Source: CAJKWP01 sp964554475
GTDB taxonomy: Bacteria; Bacillota; Clostridia; Christensenellales; UBA1242
Length of the DNA stretch: 6,151 nucleotides
NCBI GenBank assembly: GCA_964554475.1
Contig: CAZKOT010000051.1
Location: 1 to 6,151 of the forward strand
Direction of reading: 5' to 3'
Both the position numbers and the translations under genes were made by a program. Every line of letters begins with the position of its first letter. The stretch's first letter is position 1. Of this stretch, positions 5,472 to 6,151 are shown piece after piece. The notes under the pieces are model-generated. The model saw only the letters and a list, made by a program, of their open reading frames with translations, did no database searches and had not been told where the DNA came from.

Positions 5472-6041
5472 ATGAACAAAAAATTATTTAGAAAAAGTTT
5501 AATTATTCTACTAAATATTATTATGGGGCTAACACTAGCCTCTTGCGATTTACCTAAAGAATATTCCGCTCGCACAGAACTAGGGTTTGAAAAAGGTCAT
5601 GATGTTTATATTAAATTTATTAATTATGATTCCGAAATTCAATTTGCTAAAATTGGAGAAAGTTATTTTGTTAATAAAAATAATCTAGAGTTTTTATTAT
5701 ACAAAAAAAAATATTACATCAAAAACCCCGAAACAAATTTATGGAAAGAAACAAGGAATATTGATTTAAAACCTGATGAATTTTACAACTATACTATTGA
5801 GAGATTCAAAAAAGAAAGTAATGAAACTGTGAAAAAAATTAATTTTTCAAAAACTGGCGAAACCAAAAAACAAAGCGGAATTCTTTGTGAAGAATTTAAA
5901 GATAAAAAAGGGTTGTCAATGCTGACAACCGAAGATAATTTCATACTAAAATTAGACGGAGGAATTTTTTCTTTTGAAATAGTTGAATTTGACCTTGCCC
6001 CAAGTTGGCAAAAATTAGGGTTACTTCTACCTACGTCATAA
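5472..6041 (+). CDS. Predicted lipoprotein of unknown function
   Basis: From ATG 5472 the 189-residue product has a typical lipoprotein signal. The basic start MNKKLFRK leads into a hydrophobic core (SLIILLNIIMGLT) and then a lipobox LASC with the lipidated Cys at residue 25. The mature part should sit on the outer face of the membrane. It shows alternating beta-strand-like segments (YIKFINYDSEIQFAKIGESY; NFILKLDGGIFSFEI) and a second Cys at 139 in SGILCEEF. This is loosely like the LolA-fold or DUF4412-type lipoproteins, which is inference only. An in-frame ATG at 5412 would add 20 residues before the signal sequence. Neither start has a clear ribosome binding site, and the internal one is chosen because it puts the signal peptide at the N terminus. 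No strong promoter is visible; TTGAAT at 5359 with TTATTT at 5383 is a weak candidate. Confidence 0.8.
   Translation: MNKKLFRKSLIILLNIIMGLTLASCDLPKEYSARTELGFEKGHDVYIKFINYDSEIQFAKIGESYFVNKNNLEFLLYKKKYYIKNPETNLWKETRNIDLKPDEFYNYTIERFKKESNETVKKINFSKTGETKKQSGILCEEFKDKKGLSMLTTEDNFILKLDGGIFSFEIVEFDLAPSWQKLGLLLPTS
5911..5930. repeat. Perfect 8-bp inverted repeat (hairpin) inside the lipoprotein gene
   Basis: GGTTGTCA (5911-5918) and TGACAACC (5923-5930) pair perfectly around ATGC. Half of the pairs are G-C, far above the local composition, making it one of the strongest hairpins in the window. It lies within codons for GLSMLTT of the lipoprotein. No T run follows, so it is not a standard terminator. 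Confidence 0.6.
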
Positions 6042-6151
6042 AAATTTGCGAAAATATCGGAGTTAACAATAGCAAAAAAAATTTTATGAAATTTAAACGT
6101 CAAAGAAAAACGGAAATTCTTAAGTCCTTAATTTGCAAATGAACTTTAATT

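Noticed and set aside
5789..6103. 104-codon minus-strand frame
   Set aside because: It lies mostly opposite the lipoprotein gene and has no start signals. It is a shadow frame.
6086..6142. Short frame MKFKRQRKTEILKSLICK at the right edge
   Set aside because: Only 18 codons before TGA and no ribosome binding site at proper distance. It could be coding only if TGA were read through, which is not supported. The remaining bases 6042-6151 show no clear terminator or gene.
1..6151. Use of TGA as tryptophan throughout the genome
   Set aside because: Supported genes contain 18 TGG tryptophans and no in-frame TGA. An AT-rich genome with recoded TGA should use it often. The lack of TGA stops fits the general TAA preference.
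1..6151. CRISPR array, transposase, integrase or attachment sites
   Set aside because: No regularly spaced repeats, no recombinase-like protein and no duplicated tRNA end were found by reading both strands.

Overview
The window looks like a chromosomal piece of a very AT-rich, anaerobic, Gram-positive-type bacterium, most likely a low-GC Bacillota or Mollicutes-like gut lineage. This is inferred from several things: GC content of only about a quarter, AGGAG-type ribosome binding sites 5-9 nt before ATG starts, TTGACT/TTGACA and TATAAT-type promoters, stops that are almost all TAA, and a desulfoferrodoxin, which is typical of anaerobes. A species cannot be named from the sequence. All 18 tryptophans in the supported complete genes are TGG, which argues for the standard genetic code.

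Left part (1-3494), all on the plus strand and probably one transcription unit. It begins with the 3' end of a highly charged, probably helical protein. Next comes a 499-residue protein with one N-terminal membrane anchor and a large beta-rich external domain of unknown function. Then come a 101-residue single-pass membrane protein with an NfeD-like OB fold, and a serpin (serine/cysteine protease inhibitor) whose start lies one base after the NfeD-like stop. The serpin has the conserved core and hinge motifs but no signal peptide, and it carries an unusual 30-residue C-terminal tail.

Middle part (3495-4626). A promoter with an overlapping inverted repeat drives an unrecognised 191-residue soluble protein. 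A complete tRNA-Val(GAC) with encoded CCA and a near-consensus promoter lies on the minus strand. The stretch between that tRNA promoter and the next gene holds only a short minus-strand open frame that may be a gene remnant.

Right part (4627-6151), plus strand. A well-preserved class I desulfoferrodoxin (superoxide reductase) has its own promoter, with an inverted repeat inside the spacer. A 37-residue single-pass membrane protein follows, then an intrinsic terminator. Last is a 189-residue lipoprotein with an 8-bp perfect hairpin in its coding sequence. The final 110 bases hold no convincing gene.

How the genes may work together: the left cluster suggests envelope-associated proteins translated with a protease inhibitor. 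The desulfoferrodoxin is an oxygen-defence gene. No mobile element, CRISPR array or clearly new defence system is visible. The most unusual item is the serpin/NfeD-like pairing.
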